Assembly: GCA_016713825.1 (NCBI GenBank)
Contig: JADJOJ010000001.1
Span: 62,001-126,000 of the forward strand
Direction of reading: 5' to 3'
Length of the DNA stretch: 64,000 bases
DNA from: Candidatus Leptofilum gracile
GTDB lineage: Bacteria; Chloroflexota; Anaerolineae; Promineifilales; Promineifilaceae
The position numbers and the translations under genes were made by a program. The notes under the pieces were generated by a model. That model was not told the DNA's origin, did no database searches, and saw nothing but the letters and a program-made list of their open reading frames with translations. Shown piece by piece: positions 53,149-63,317 of the stretch. Every line of letters starts with the position of its first letter. Within the stretch, counting starts at the first letter, position 1.

Positions 53149-53479
53149 GGAATTGTTAGCCGCATATGAAGCAGATGTTCAATTTCCTGACGCAAATGGC
53201 ATGGAGCAGTTAGACATGCTCATGACTCGTAGTGAAATTGCCAAACATGAGCCACATTTATCTGATGAGGAGCGGCAGCGATTGTTGCAAGCAGATAAAT
53301 TGCTGCGGCAGCAGGCGCATTTATTTTATAACGCTATCAGGGAAATCGCCGATTTAGCGAGCTGGCGACGTGATGAAGATGTCCCCGCTACGCATTGGTG
53401 GTGGTATCTTGATGTCATCACCCAAATGCAGCAGCAGACCCAATCTCCCGAGTCGAACCCAGTCTATCTAAGCTCATAA
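53138..53479 (+). CDS. Small acidic helical protein of unknown function, second of the pair
   Basis: 113 residues. Mostly helical and acidic, with DMLMTRSEIAKHEPHLSDEE, RQRLLQADKLLRQQAHLFY and a Trp-rich tail (ASWRRDEDVPATHWWWYLD). No DNA-binding or catalytic motif was recognised. Size, acidity and an 11-bp overlap with the preceding gene fit an antitoxin or immunity partner, which is inference only. It ends 36 bp before the nucleotidyltransferase gene. Confidence 0.7.
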   Translation: MSYKELLAAYEADVQFPDANGMEQLDMLMTRSEIAKHEPHLSDEERQRLLQADKLLRQQAHLFYNAIREIADLASWRRDEDVPATHWWWYLDVITQMQQQTQSPESNPVYLSS

Positions 53480-53515
53480 ATTAACGACCAACATCCCCAA
53501 ACAACGGAGCACACT

Positions 53516-54514
53516 ATGAAGATCATCATCCCCCTCGCTGGTTTTGGCACCCGGATGCGGCCGCACACCTGGAGTCGCGCCAAGCCGCTGCTGAACGTGG
53601 CGGGTAACACCATCATTGGCCATTTGCTTAATTTAATGGCGGAAATCACCACAGAAGAGGTGATTTTTGTGGTGGGCTACAAGGGTGACGAGATTGAGGC
53701 GTGGATTCGTGAGCATTATCCGCACCTGAATGCCCATTTTGTGGTGCAGGAAGAGGCGCTGGGGCAGGCGCACGCCATCTGGATGTGCCGCGATTTTCTG
53801 GACGAGGGCGAGGTGCTGGTGGCCTTTGGCGATGGCGTGGTGGACGCGGATTACAAAAATATTCCCGAAGCGGACGCCGATGGCGTGATTTTGGTGCAGG
53901 AGATGGAAGATCCGCGCACCTTTGGCGTGGTGGTGACGGATGAAAATGATGTGGTACACGACTTTATCGAGAAGCCGAGCACGATGGAGCACAAGCAGGT
54001 GCTGGCGGGGATTTACTGGTTTAAAGACGGCCGTCTCCTCCACAACGCCATCCAAACCATCATCGAACAGGATCGGCGCACCCAGGGTGAATTTTACCTG
54101 GTGGATGCGTATCACGTCATGCTGAAGCAAGGCGCGGTCATCAAAGCCAAACCGACCATTTTCTGGCTGGACGCGGGCAAGCCAGACTTTATGTTAAGCA
54201 CCAACCAGAAGCTGCTGGCGCTGGGCTACGGCACCGACGATGCCATCGACCGCAGCTATGCTGAGGATTTTACGGCGCTGCCCCCGGTGTTTTTGCATGA
54301 AACGGCCGTTATCGATCAATGTGTCATCGGCCCGTTTGTCAGCATCGCGGCGGGGGCGACGGTGAAAAACAGCGTCATCCGCAACAGCATCATCGATGCG
54401 GGCGCGACCATCGAAAACTGCATCCTGGACGGCGCACTCATCGGCGAAAACGCCCGCATCATCGGCCAGCCCAAAGCGATGTTTGTGGGTGATAATTCAA
54501 AAATCGAAATCTGA
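53516..54514 (+). CDS. Sugar-phosphate nucleotidyltransferase with left-handed beta-helix tail
   Basis: 332 residues. The N-terminal Rossmann-like domain has the nucleotide motif PLAGFGTRMRPHTWSRAKPLL, given as LAGFGTRMRPHT and KPLLNVAGN, then VVGYKGDEIEAWI and LVAFGDGVVDADY. The last ~80 residues are hexapeptide repeats (VIGPFVSIAAGATVKNSVI and similar). This matches glucose-1-phosphate thymidylyl- or uridylyl-transferase-like proteins of the long form. The product would be a dTDP-, UDP- or GDP-sugar for glycan synthesis; which base is used is uncertain. The polysaccharide locus is 3.5 kb away on the other strand. Confidence 0.86.
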   Translation: MKIIIPLAGFGTRMRPHTWSRAKPLLNVAGNTIIGHLLNLMAEITTEEVIFVVGYKGDEIEAWIREHYPHLNAHFVVQEEALGQAHAIWMCRDFLDEGEVLVAFGDGVVDADYKNIPEADADGVILVQEMEDPRTFGVVVTDENDVVHDFIEKPSTMEHKQVLAGIYWFKDGRLLHNAIQTIIEQDRRTQGEFYLVDAYHVMLKQGAVIKAKPTIFWLDAGKPDFMLSTNQKLLALGYGTDDAIDRSYAEDFTALPPVFLHETAVIDQCVIGPFVSIAAGATVKNSVIRNSIIDAGATIENCILDGALIGENARIIGQPKAMFVGDNSKIEI

Positions 54515-54534
54515 TAACGAGGTAAAGCAAAAAG

Positions 54535-54834
54535 ATGGCATTAAAGAACGTCGTTTTTCATTCACCTGGCCCCAATTGGGCACACGGTGTTGATTTTCGA
54601 GAACAGCCAGGTGTGATGGAACATGTGCAGCATTATGCGCAGCTGCTTGAACAAGGTAAATTGTTTCTTGGCGGCCCCTTTACAGAGGCAGATTCAGGCG
54701 GCATGATGATCGCCAGTGAAGCGATGACCCGTGATGAACTTGTGGCTTACGCTGCTGCTGACCCAGCCGTTCTCAAGGGCTTGTTAACCTTTGAGGTGAA
54801 AACCTGGTATGTGGCCATGTCGGCCAAATCGTAA
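54535..54834 (+). CDS. YciI-like protein
   Basis: 99 residues. The ferredoxin-like YCII fold is suggested by HVQHYAQLLEQGKLFLGGPF with the conserved His, then TRDELVAYAAADPAVLKGLL and FEVKTWYVAM. The family has no single known reaction; some members are dehalogenase-like or bind small ligands. It lies 20 bp after the nucleotidyltransferase and 45 bp before the aminotransferase on the same strand. Confidence 0.78.
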   Translation: MALKNVVFHSPGPNWAHGVDFREQPGVMEHVQHYAQLLEQGKLFLGGPFTEADSGGMMIASEAMTRDELVAYAAADPAVLKGLLTFEVKTWYVAMSAKS

Positions 54835-54879
54835 CTGCTTAAAAGTAGAGAGTTTTTTATCCAGCTGAAGGAGTAAATC

Positions 54880-56043
<1,164 letters not shown>

Positions 56044-56095
56044 GCAGAAACGGCCGAATTTCAACTGGTAGCCCAAAATTTGTTACACTAGCGCC

Positions 56096-56509
56096 ATGCA
56101 CATGAACGAGCAGATTGTCCAAACCATTTTGACCCAGACTCCACAGGTGCAGGCTGTGTACCTGTTTGGCTCGTATGGCACGGAGGATGAACGGCCGTCT
56201 AGCGACGTAGACATTGCCATCCTGCTGCCTCCAGAACAGGCCAAAGCAGCAGGCAGCCTGCTTTTGGGCGAATTGCATCTGGCTCTGGCTGAGTTATTAG
56301 GCAAGGAAGTTGATTTGGTCAATTTGCGACAAGTATCCACCGTTTTCCAAAAAGAAATCGTAATGACAGGGCAGCAAATTTATTGCGCCGATGCATACGC
56401 GGCTGACGAGTTTGAAATGCTCACCCTCTCCTATTACCAAAAGCTAAACGAAGAGCGGCGCGAAATCTTGGACGCTTTTAAAGAATCAGGCCGGGCGTAC
56501 GACGTATGA
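56096..56509 (+). CDS. mntA: MNT-type nucleotidyltransferase, antitoxin of a HEPN/MNT pair
   Basis: 137 residues. The minimal nucleotidyltransferase motif is GSYGTEDERPSSDVDIAIL (GSx10-15DxD), with both catalytic Asp residues. MntA-type proteins silence HepT by adding AMP to its active-site tyrosine. The last 4 bp overlap the start of the HEPN gene (ATGA), the usual arrangement. An ATG at 56102 is an alternative start. The pair is inserted between the aminotransferase and gatB. Confidence 0.9.
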   Translation: MHMNEQIVQTILTQTPQVQAVYLFGSYGTEDERPSSDVDIAILLPPEQAKAAGSLLLGELHLALAELLGKEVDLVNLRQVSTVFQKEIVMTGQQIYCADAYAADEFEMLTLSYYQKLNEERREILDAFKESGRAYDV

Positions 56510-56919
56510 ACGACATCGTTATTAACAAAATCCAAAGCATCCAACGCTGCGTTGCCCGCGCCCGGGCAGAGTTTAATGCTGATCCCGATAGTTTTGCCAC
56601 GAACTTTACCCGCCAGGATGCGGCCGTTATGAACGTGCTGCGTGCTTGTGAACAAAGCATTGACCTGGCCAATCATCTGATCAAAACATATAAGATGGGC
56701 ATTCCTACCTCCAGTTCAGAAAGTTTTACCCTGCTGGCAGAACAACATGTTATTGATAACAACCTGCGACAAAAGCTCATCAACATGGTGCATTTTCGCA
56801 ACATGATCGTGCACCAGTACCAGAAAGTGGACATCGCTATTGTTGAAGCAGTTATTGAAAATGGCCTGGATGACCTCATCAAACTTGGCGATGCTATCAT
56901 GGCCTGGTCGTCAAAATAA
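56506..56919 (+). CDS. hepT: HEPN-domain RNase toxin HepT
   Basis: 137 residues, helical. The HEPN ribonuclease motif RNMIVHQY (R-x4-H-x-Y), about residues 104-111, is intact with the tyrosine that MntA modifies. FTRQDAAVMNVLRACEQSI and IDLANHLIKTYKMGIP form the dimer helices. The toxin cleaves RNA when it is not AMPylated. It overlaps mntA by 4 bp and ends 52 bp before gatB. The intact toxin motif suggests that the system can work. Confidence 0.9.
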   Translation: MNDIVINKIQSIQRCVARARAEFNADPDSFATNFTRQDAAVMNVLRACEQSIDLANHLIKTYKMGIPTSSSESFTLLAEQHVIDNNLRQKLINMVHFRNMIVHQYQKVDIAIVEAVIENGLDDLIKLGDAIMAWSSK

Positions 56920-56971
56920 AAATTCTTTGCTTCTTTGCGCCTTTGCGTCAAATATTTAAAATGGACTGAGT

Positions 56972-58422
56972 ATGACTGAATACGAACCCGTCATCGGCCT
57001 GGAAATGCATGCCGAATTGATGACCGAATCGAAGATGTTTTCTAAAGCGAAAGTGGTGGACAGTGTAGAAGCTGCGCCAAACACGGCCGTTTCCCCCCTC
57101 TGCCTCGGTATGCCCGGCACGCTGCCCGTCATTAACCAAAAGCCGTGGAGTACGCCCTGCGCGTCGCCCTGGCGCTCAACTGCACCATCAACCACCACAA
57201 CATCTTCGCCCGCAAGAACTATTTCTATCCCGATCTGCCCAAAGGTTACCAGATCAGCCAGTATGAGCTGCCGCTGGGCGTCAACGGCTGGCTGGACGTC
57301 GAGCTGGAGTCGGGCGAGACGAAGCGGATCGGCATTCGCCGCGTGCACATGGAAGAAGACACCGGCAAGCTCACCCACCAGGACGACGGCACCTCGCTGG
57401 TGGATTACAACCGGGCGGGCGTACCCCTGCTGGAAATCGTCACCGAGCCAGACATTCGCTCCGGCGAGGAGGCGCGGGCGTACGCCATGAAGGTGCGCCA
57501 GATTTTGCGCTACCTTGGCGTCAACTCCGGCGATATGGAAAAAGGCGTCCTGCGCGTGGAGCCAAACATCTCCATTCGCCCGGTGGGCACGGCCAAATTT
57601 GGCACCCGCACCGAGCTGAAGAACCTGAACAGCTTCCGCGTGCTGGCCGATGGCACCGCGTTTGAGATTGCCCGGCAAACGGCCGTTCTCCAATCCGGCG
57701 GCACGGTCATCCAAGAAACACGCGGCTGGCACGAAGGCCGTCGTGAAACGTTCAGCCAGCGCACCAAAGAAGAGGCGGAAGATTACCGCTACTTCCCCGA
57801 GCCAGACCTGCCGCCGCTGCATCTGGACGATGCTTTTGTGGAACAAGTCCGCGCCAGCCTGCCAGAGCTGCCCGACACCAAAATCGCCCGCTACATGGCG
57901 GAATACGAGCTGTCTGAATATGACGCGCGCGTGTTGGCTGAGGAACGGTTGGTGGGGGAATGGTTTGATACGGCCGTAAGCAAAGCCAACGCCGCAGGCA
58001 CCACCCCCAAATCCGTCGCCAACTGGATGATCAACGAGCTGTTCCGCCTGATGAACGAAGCCAAGCTGAACATCGACGCCATCCAGGTAACGCCCACCGC
58101 CCTGGTCGAGCTGATTGGCCTGGTAGAAAAGCAAACCATCAACAACAACACCGCCAAAGAAGTGCTGGCAGAGATGTTTGCCACAGGCACCGCCCCGGCC
58201 CAAATTGTGGAAAGCAAAGGGCTGGCCCAAATTTCTGACAATACCGCCATTCAAGCCATCATCGACCAGGTTTTGGCCGACAATCCAGAACAAGTCAGCC
58301 GCTACCTGGAAGGCCAGGACAAGCTGCGCGGCTTTTTTGTAGGCCAGGTCATGCGCCAAACCAAAGGCAAAGCCAACCCCGCCCTGGTAAACCAACTATT
58401 AGATGCCGCCTTAAACGCTTAG
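56972..58422 (+). pseudogene. gatB: Aspartyl/glutamyl-tRNA amidotransferase subunit B, one frameshift (probably sequence error)
   Basis: The N-terminus EYEPVIGLEMHAELMTESKM and the conserved CLGMPGTLPVINQK are clear. At A4 57138-57141 one A is missing: restoring it gives INQKAVEYALRVALALNC and continues to 58422 without break. The long piece has HMEEDTGKLTHQDDGTSLVD, RVEPNISIRP and EDYRYFPEPDLPPLH, then the YqeY-like tail domain. The restored protein has 483 residues, full length. GatB is needed for correct decoding wherever Glu-tRNAGln is amidated, and gatA and gatC are intact, so a sequence error is more likely than loss. A terminator follows. Confidence 0.9.
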
Positions 58423-58454
58423 AAATAAGCCACGTATCATCATCCACCACCTCC

Positions 58455-58489
58455 AAAGCCGCAGATCAAAAAAGATCGGCGGCTTTTTT
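58455..58489 (+). terminator. Rho-independent terminator after gatB
   Basis: Stem aaagccgcagatc / gatcggcggcttt (12 of 13 pairs) with a six-A loop, followed by TTT beyond the stem. It ends the plus-strand group that starts at def or gatC. Confidence 0.85.
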
Positions 58490-58830
58490 GTGCCGGCAAA
58501 CCAGGCAAGGGACTATTTTCTCACCATTTTCCAGGCAGGCTTACGCTTTCTTCACGGCTGCAAAAACAGCGTATGTTATTATCTGATTTAGCAAAATCTG
58601 CATAAATTTGTTAGGGGTTACCAATTGAGGGTGGAAACGGCCGTAACCAAACAGTGCCGAAAGTACCATTCTAACCAGAGGTACGACTCTGTAGAATAAG
58701 GGTACTGGTTGGCTCTTGCGTCCAACCTCAATTGCCTGCCTATGTTCACATCAACCAAGACAACATGTGAAATACGGGTAGTTTCCACAACTCCCCTCAA
58801 TTAAGAAAGCGCTTGACGGAGAAGCATCCG
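58490..58830. other. Intergenic region before the sensor operon
   Basis: About 340 bp without a supported gene. It contains one ACGGCCGT site (58637). An imperfect inverted pair (gtaccattctaaccagaggtac ... gtagaataagggtac; short form: gtaccattcta and tagaataagggtac) lies near 58670-58705 and may be a regulatory RNA fold. I could not match it to a known riboswitch. Confidence 0.4.
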
Positions 58831-61320
58831 ATGACAGTTTCCCAATCAGAACAAAAAAATAAACAAGAAATCGATGAGACTCGTCGAAAAAACATCGTGC
58901 GCATCACCTTTGCGATCAGCTTGCTCTCCCTGATCGTGGGTGTACTGTTACCCATTCTTCGGCCAGCCAACGGTGTTCCCAATGCTTTTGGGTTCAAGGC
59001 TTTGAGTGCCGTTATTCAGCTGACTGGGGTGTTTCTCATGTGGCGACGGCGTTTGAATATCGGCAGAATCCTCTTCCTCCTATCGCCCCCTATCATGAAC
59101 TTTGTTGTTGTTTCCCAAACAGAAAACATTGGTCTTCTTTTCACCATTGGCATTCTGGTTATGTATTTGTTGATTGTGCCGCAAATGTATGCTCAAACAT
59201 CCCAGGTAATTCGGATACAGGTAGTGGCTTTTATTGTTGCGGGTCTTTTTATTTTGGCCGATATTTTTTGGCCAACAGAGCGAATTATCGTGGGTGAAAC
59301 CATTCTGAACCTGACCATTATTACCTTTGTATTGCTGCTATTAATTTCTAGCTACTTCATTTACCAGCAGTTCACCTCCCTTGGTTTACGAGGCAAGCTC
59401 ATCAGCACAACGCTTGTGGTGGCCGTAGTGGCTGTTGTTCTGGTTGGTGTAGGTGTAAACAGCCTTACCCGCCGCGCCCTAACCGTTGAAGTGGGCAATA
59501 ACCTGAACACATTGGCCCAATCCCAGGGGTTGGCCGTAGGCGAATTGATTGCCCGCGAAATTAACACATTAGAAGTGTTGGCCCTTAACCGCACGCTGCA
59601 AACGGGGGCAACAATAAACAATGACCGATATTCTGATAACCCAGCTGAGATCGAAGCCCAACTTTTGGCCATTGATGCCGAATGGCAAAGCGGCGCTGAC
59701 AATGATGCGCTCATCCGACCCTTTTTAACCAATCCAATCGCTGCCGAGCTGTTGGAGTTCCGCCGCGAGTTCCCCGAAAACGCTGAAGTGTTTGTCACAG
59801 ACCGGTACGGGGCTGTCATTGCCGCTACCAACCGCACAACTGACTTTTACCAGGCCGATGAGGAATGGTGGCAAACTGCCTACAATGGGGGCGAAGGTAG
59901 CGTTTTTCTGGGTTTGCCAGAGTATGATGAGAGCGTTGGGCAAACGGCTATGCAAATTGCTGTGCCCTTATACGCCCATAGCAGCACCGCCAGTAATGAA
60001 CTGGTGGGGGTCGTACGGTCTACCTTCACCCTGAGCACATTAAGCGATGTGGTCTACTCTGCAAGATTTGAAGAAACCGGGAAAGCGGAGCTGCTTTTTC
60101 CTAACGGGGTTACCCTTGTAGCTTTGGGCAACGGTGAATACATGCTGGAAGAGCGTCAGCTTGAGCCAGCGGTATTGGCAGAACTGCAAAACCCAACCAC
60201 GTTATACCTTGACTCAACCTATAACGAAATACCAAGCCTGATGGCCCTGGCGACGGTGACAACGCTTACCCATGAAAACGACATTAACGAACTGGGGTGG
60301 CGGGTATTGATTTACCAGGCCAATACAGAAAGTTTTAGCCCTATTTTGGCTCAGCAGCAGTTCAATGCGGTGCTGGGTTTGATTGTTATCATGATGGCTG
60401 GGGGAACGGCCGCAATTGTAGGGCAGCGTTTAACAGCACCCATTATTCGCCTGACAAACGCCGCTGAAAAAATTGCTTCTGGGGACCTGACGGTTCGGGC
60501 CACGGCCGAAGCTCAAGATGAAATTGGCACACTGGCCAACACCTTCAACACAATGGCCACCCAAATGCAAGAATTAATTGGGTCGCTGGAACATCGCGTA
60601 GCTGTGCGTACCCGCGCTTTAGAGATCAGCGGTAATGTTAGTCGCCAGATTTCAAATATTTTGGACAAAGAAGCATTGGTAACGGCCGTTGTCGAACTGA
60701 TAAAAGACTCCTTTGATTATTACCATACCCACATCTACTTGTTTGATAACCAGGGTAAAAACCTGATCATGGTAGGCGGCACAGGTGAGGCGGGCCAGCA
60801 GATGTTGGCCAACAACCACCAAATTTCGGCGGGGCGTGGGTTGGTAGGGCGCGCAGGCCAAACAGGGCAATCTGTACTGGTGCCAGACACAACGCATAAT
60901 GAAACGTGGTTACCCAACCCCCTGTTGCCTGAAACCAAAGCAGAGGCCGCTGTGCCTATCATTCTGGGGGACCAGGTTCTGGGTGTATTGGATGTCCAGC
61001 AGAACATCATTATGGGGTTGTCGCAGGCAGATGTGGATTTGCTGGAGGCCATTGCGGGCCAGGTTGCCGTTGGTTTACGCAACGCCAACCTGTATGAAAA
61101 AGCCCAAAACCAGGCCTCGCGTGAAGCAATGCTGAACGAAATCAACCAAAAAATCCTAAAAACCACCGATGTTGATGAAGCCATGCAGGTTGCCGTGCGT
61201 GAAATTGGCCGCGCCCTCAAAGCTTCGCAAACCATTGTCCGCTTTAACCAGGATGAGCCGGAACCTGTTCGTGCAGCACCGGTTGCCCAGGCAAATGGGA
61301 CACACAGGCAGCGTTCATAA
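58831..61320 (+). CDS. Multi-pass membrane sensor with HAMP, coiled coil and GAF domains
   Basis: 829 residues from the ATG at 58831, with GGAG 8 bp upstream; a TTG at 58813 is less likely. The first ~180 residues hold about six helices. A further helix (LISTTLVVAVVAVVLVGVG) precedes an extracellular sensor region of about 280 residues. The next helix (LGLIVIMMAGGTAAIVGQ) leads to a HAMP domain (LTAPIIRLTNAAEKIASGDL), a coiled coil, and a GAF domain (ISAGRGLVGRAGQTGQSVLV, PNPLLPETKAEAAVPII). The protein ends in a partial second GAF-like segment and has no histidine kinase, cyclase or MCP output. It must signal through partners. First of three similar consecutive genes. Confidence 0.82.
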   Translation: MTVSQSEQKNKQEIDETRRKNIVRITFAISLLSLIVGVLLPILRPANGVPNAFGFKALSAVIQLTGVFLMWRRRLNIGRILFLLSPPIMNFVVVSQTENIGLLFTIGILVMYLLIVPQMYAQTSQVIRIQVVAFIVAGLFILADIFWPTERIIVGETILNLTIITFVLLLLISSYFIYQQFTSLGLRGKLISTTLVVAVVAVVLVGVGVNSLTRRALTVEVGNNLNTLAQSQGLAVGELIAREINTLEVLALNRTLQTGATINNDRYSDNPAEIEAQLLAIDAEWQSGADNDALIRPFLTNPIAAELLEFRREFPENAEVFVTDRYGAVIAATNRTTDFYQADEEWWQTAYNGGEGSVFLGLPEYDESVGQTAMQIAVPLYAHSSTASNELVGVVRSTFTLSTLSDVVYSARFEETGKAELLFPNGVTLVALGNGEYMLEERQLEPAVLAELQNPTTLYLDSTYNEIPSLMALATVTTLTHENDINELGWRVLIYQANTESFSPILAQQQFNAVLGLIVIMMAGGTAAIVGQRLTAPIIRLTNAAEKIASGDLTVRATAEAQDEIGTLANTFNTMATQMQELIGSLEHRVAVRTRALEISGNVSRQISNILDKEALVTAVVELIKDSFDYYHTHIYLFDNQGKNLIMVGGTGEAGQQMLANNHQISAGRGLVGRAGQTGQSVLVPDTTHNETWLPNPLLPETKAEAAVPIILGDQVLGVLDVQQNIIMGLSQADVDLLEAIAGQVAVGLRNANLYEKAQNQASREAMLNEINQKILKTTDVDEAMQVAVREIGRALKASQTIVRFNQDEPEPVRAAPVAQANGTHRQRS

Positions 61321-61418
61321 CGGCCAACCACCCTTTTCCGGAATGCGCCGCCCGCTTTTAAGGAATCAATGACCTCTTTACAGGTTTTCCGAGCTTCTTA
61401 ATGAAGGATTTCTAGAAT

Positions 61419-63317
61419 ATGAAACCTTTTCAAATTTTTTCTTGGATTAATCGACGCAGCTATTCACAAAAATTTGTGGCTATAGGCTTGCTTTTTATGC
61501 TGGCCCTAATCGGCTTTTATCCCATGATTCAGGATCAGCTGCTGCGCCGTGAACAGTATGGTGTCAAAGAGTTGGAAGGGACGCTGTATTTACGGCCGTT
61601 ACCCAAACTTCTTGTAGATATCAACACTTACCATCTGTTGGGCGTTCAGGCTGCTAACGGACAAAACGTCTCGCAGCAGCTGCAAATACGGCAGACTGCG
61701 GTAGAAAACAGCCTTGCAGAACTAAAAGAAGGGCATGCCCTGTATGCCGATTCACTATTGCTGGAAGATGAGCTGACAAACATTGAAACATCGTGGCTTG
61801 AGCTACAGTCTGTTATACAGCAACCTGAAACCGATGATTTTGAAGAACCCTACAACCAGCTAAACGAGCAGCTCCTCGATCTCATTACCCGCGTGGGCGA
61901 CACCTCATTCCTCATTCTTGATCCAGATTTGGATACCTACTACATGATGGATGCCGTTTTGCTTAAGCTACCAGAACTACAGGGCCTTCTAAATGAAATA
62001 GCTGATTACATTTACCATGCCGATATTGAAAACGAAATATCAGATGCTGACCAGCTGCAACTAATTGCCCTGAATAGCCAAATTCAAGCCATCCTAGACG
62101 AACTTCAAAGAGGCATGAACACAAGTTGGGAAAACGACATCACCGCTGAGATGCGTCCCTTAACCGAAGCACCGTTACAAGCGCTTAGCACCCAACTTGA
62201 AAGCTACCTGGCGCTTATTGATCTACAAATTATTTCGGCTGACTCCATTGCGCCACAGCCTGATCTGTACCGAATGAAAAACGCGACAGATGATCAACTG
62301 CTTGCCTACTACAACAACGCATCGGCGGCGCTTGAATTGGGCATTAATAACCGCATTGAACGCTACAGCAGCAGGCTGCTGTATGCCGGTGCCATTGCCA
62401 CCCTGGCCATTGTTGTGGGTATGACAATTGGCCTGATTCAATTCCGCAATATCAGTATTCCGCTGCGTGAATTAACCATTGCCGCTGAAAAGCTAGGCGC
62501 TGGTGAGCTGTCTACTCGGGTAAAAGTACGGGGTGAAGATGAAGCCAGCCGTGTAGGGCAGGTTTTTAATGGAATGGCAACAGACCTGCAAAAAAACCAA
62601 CAGCAGCTAAAAAACCAGGTCGATGCCTTGTCTAAACTCACAAAGTCACTTGACGCCAGTGCCAAGATCAGCCGCCAACTTGCCACAATTTTGGATCGCC
62701 AAAAGCTAGTAAGTGAAACGATTCGACAAATTCAAACGCTGTTCAACTACAACTACGTTCAGTTCTATCTGGTGGATGAAACTGGCGAAAAACTAATTTT
62801 GGCGGCGGGCACAGGGCAAACGGGGCAAGAGCTGTTTTCTCGTGGCCACGCGCTGGCGCTGGGGAAAGGGTTGGTGGGGCAAGCGGCCGTTTCCAATACA
62901 CCGGTTTTGGTAGAAGATGTCTCACAAATGGAGACCTGGGTTGCGAACCCGCTGCTGCCCAATACACAATCGGAACTGGCCGTGCCGGTAGCGGTTGGCA
63001 ATACGGTTTTTGGCGTTTTGGATGTGCAAGACAATCATAAAGAGGCATTTTCTGTAGATGACGTTGCTTTGATGCAATCTGTGGCCACGGCAGCTGCCCT
63101 CTCACTGCAAAATGCGCGCCTGTATGAACAGGCGCAACAAAGCGCCAGGCACGAGGCGGTGTTGAACCAAATTAACCAAGAGGTTCTGGCAGCCCCCAGT
63201 ATGGAGCGCGTGCTGCAAGTTGCGGCCAAAGGTTTGGGCAATTCCTTAAATGTTCGACGAGCAACCGTGCAATTATCTCGCCAGGCGGGGAACGGCCGTT
63301 TCCAGGAGAAAAACTGA
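61419..63317 (+). CDS. Membrane sensor with HAMP and GAF domains
   Basis: 632 residues. A first helix (KFVAIGLLFMLALIGFYPMI) is followed by an extracellular helical region of about 290 residues. A second helix (YAGAIATLAIVVGMTIGLI) leads to a HAMP domain (SIPLRELTIAAEKLGAGEL), a coiled coil (KNQQQLKNQVDALSKLTKSL) and a GAF domain (LALGKGLVGQAAVSNTPVLV, ANPLLPNTQSELAVPVAV). It ends with the same partial GAF-like segment as the previous protein (NEINQKIL / NQINQEVL). Its C-terminus also lacks an output domain. The stop overlaps the start of the next gene (TGATG), so they are translationally coupled. Confidence 0.83.
   Translation: MKPFQIFSWINRRSYSQKFVAIGLLFMLALIGFYPMIQDQLLRREQYGVKELEGTLYLRPLPKLLVDINTYHLLGVQAANGQNVSQQLQIRQTAVENSLAELKEGHALYADSLLLEDELTNIETSWLELQSVIQQPETDDFEEPYNQLNEQLLDLITRVGDTSFLILDPDLDTYYMMDAVLLKLPELQGLLNEIADYIYHADIENEISDADQLQLIALNSQIQAILDELQRGMNTSWENDITAEMRPLTEAPLQALSTQLESYLALIDLQIISADSIAPQPDLYRMKNATDDQLLAYYNNASAALELGINNRIERYSSRLLYAGAIATLAIVVGMTIGLIQFRNISIPLRELTIAAEKLGAGELSTRVKVRGEDEASRVGQVFNGMATDLQKNQQQLKNQVDALSKLTKSLDASAKISRQLATILDRQKLVSETIRQIQTLFNYNYVQFYLVDETGEKLILAAGTGQTGQELFSRGHALALGKGLVGQAAVSNTPVLVEDVSQMETWVANPLLPNTQSELAVPVAVGNTVFGVLDVQDNHKEAFSVDDVALMQSVATAAALSLQNARLYEQAQQSARHEAVLNQINQEVLAAPSMERVLQVAAKGLGNSLNVRRATVQLSRQAGNGRFQEKN

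Noticed and set aside
57130..57150. Programmed frameshift in gatB
   Set aside because: GatB is not known to use frameshifting, the A4 run is a weak slippery site, and other indels of the same type occur nearby.
56956..58395. Long open frame (479 codons) on the minus strand
   Set aside because: It is antisense to gatB, whose protein is clearly recognisable. The translated product has no domain features.
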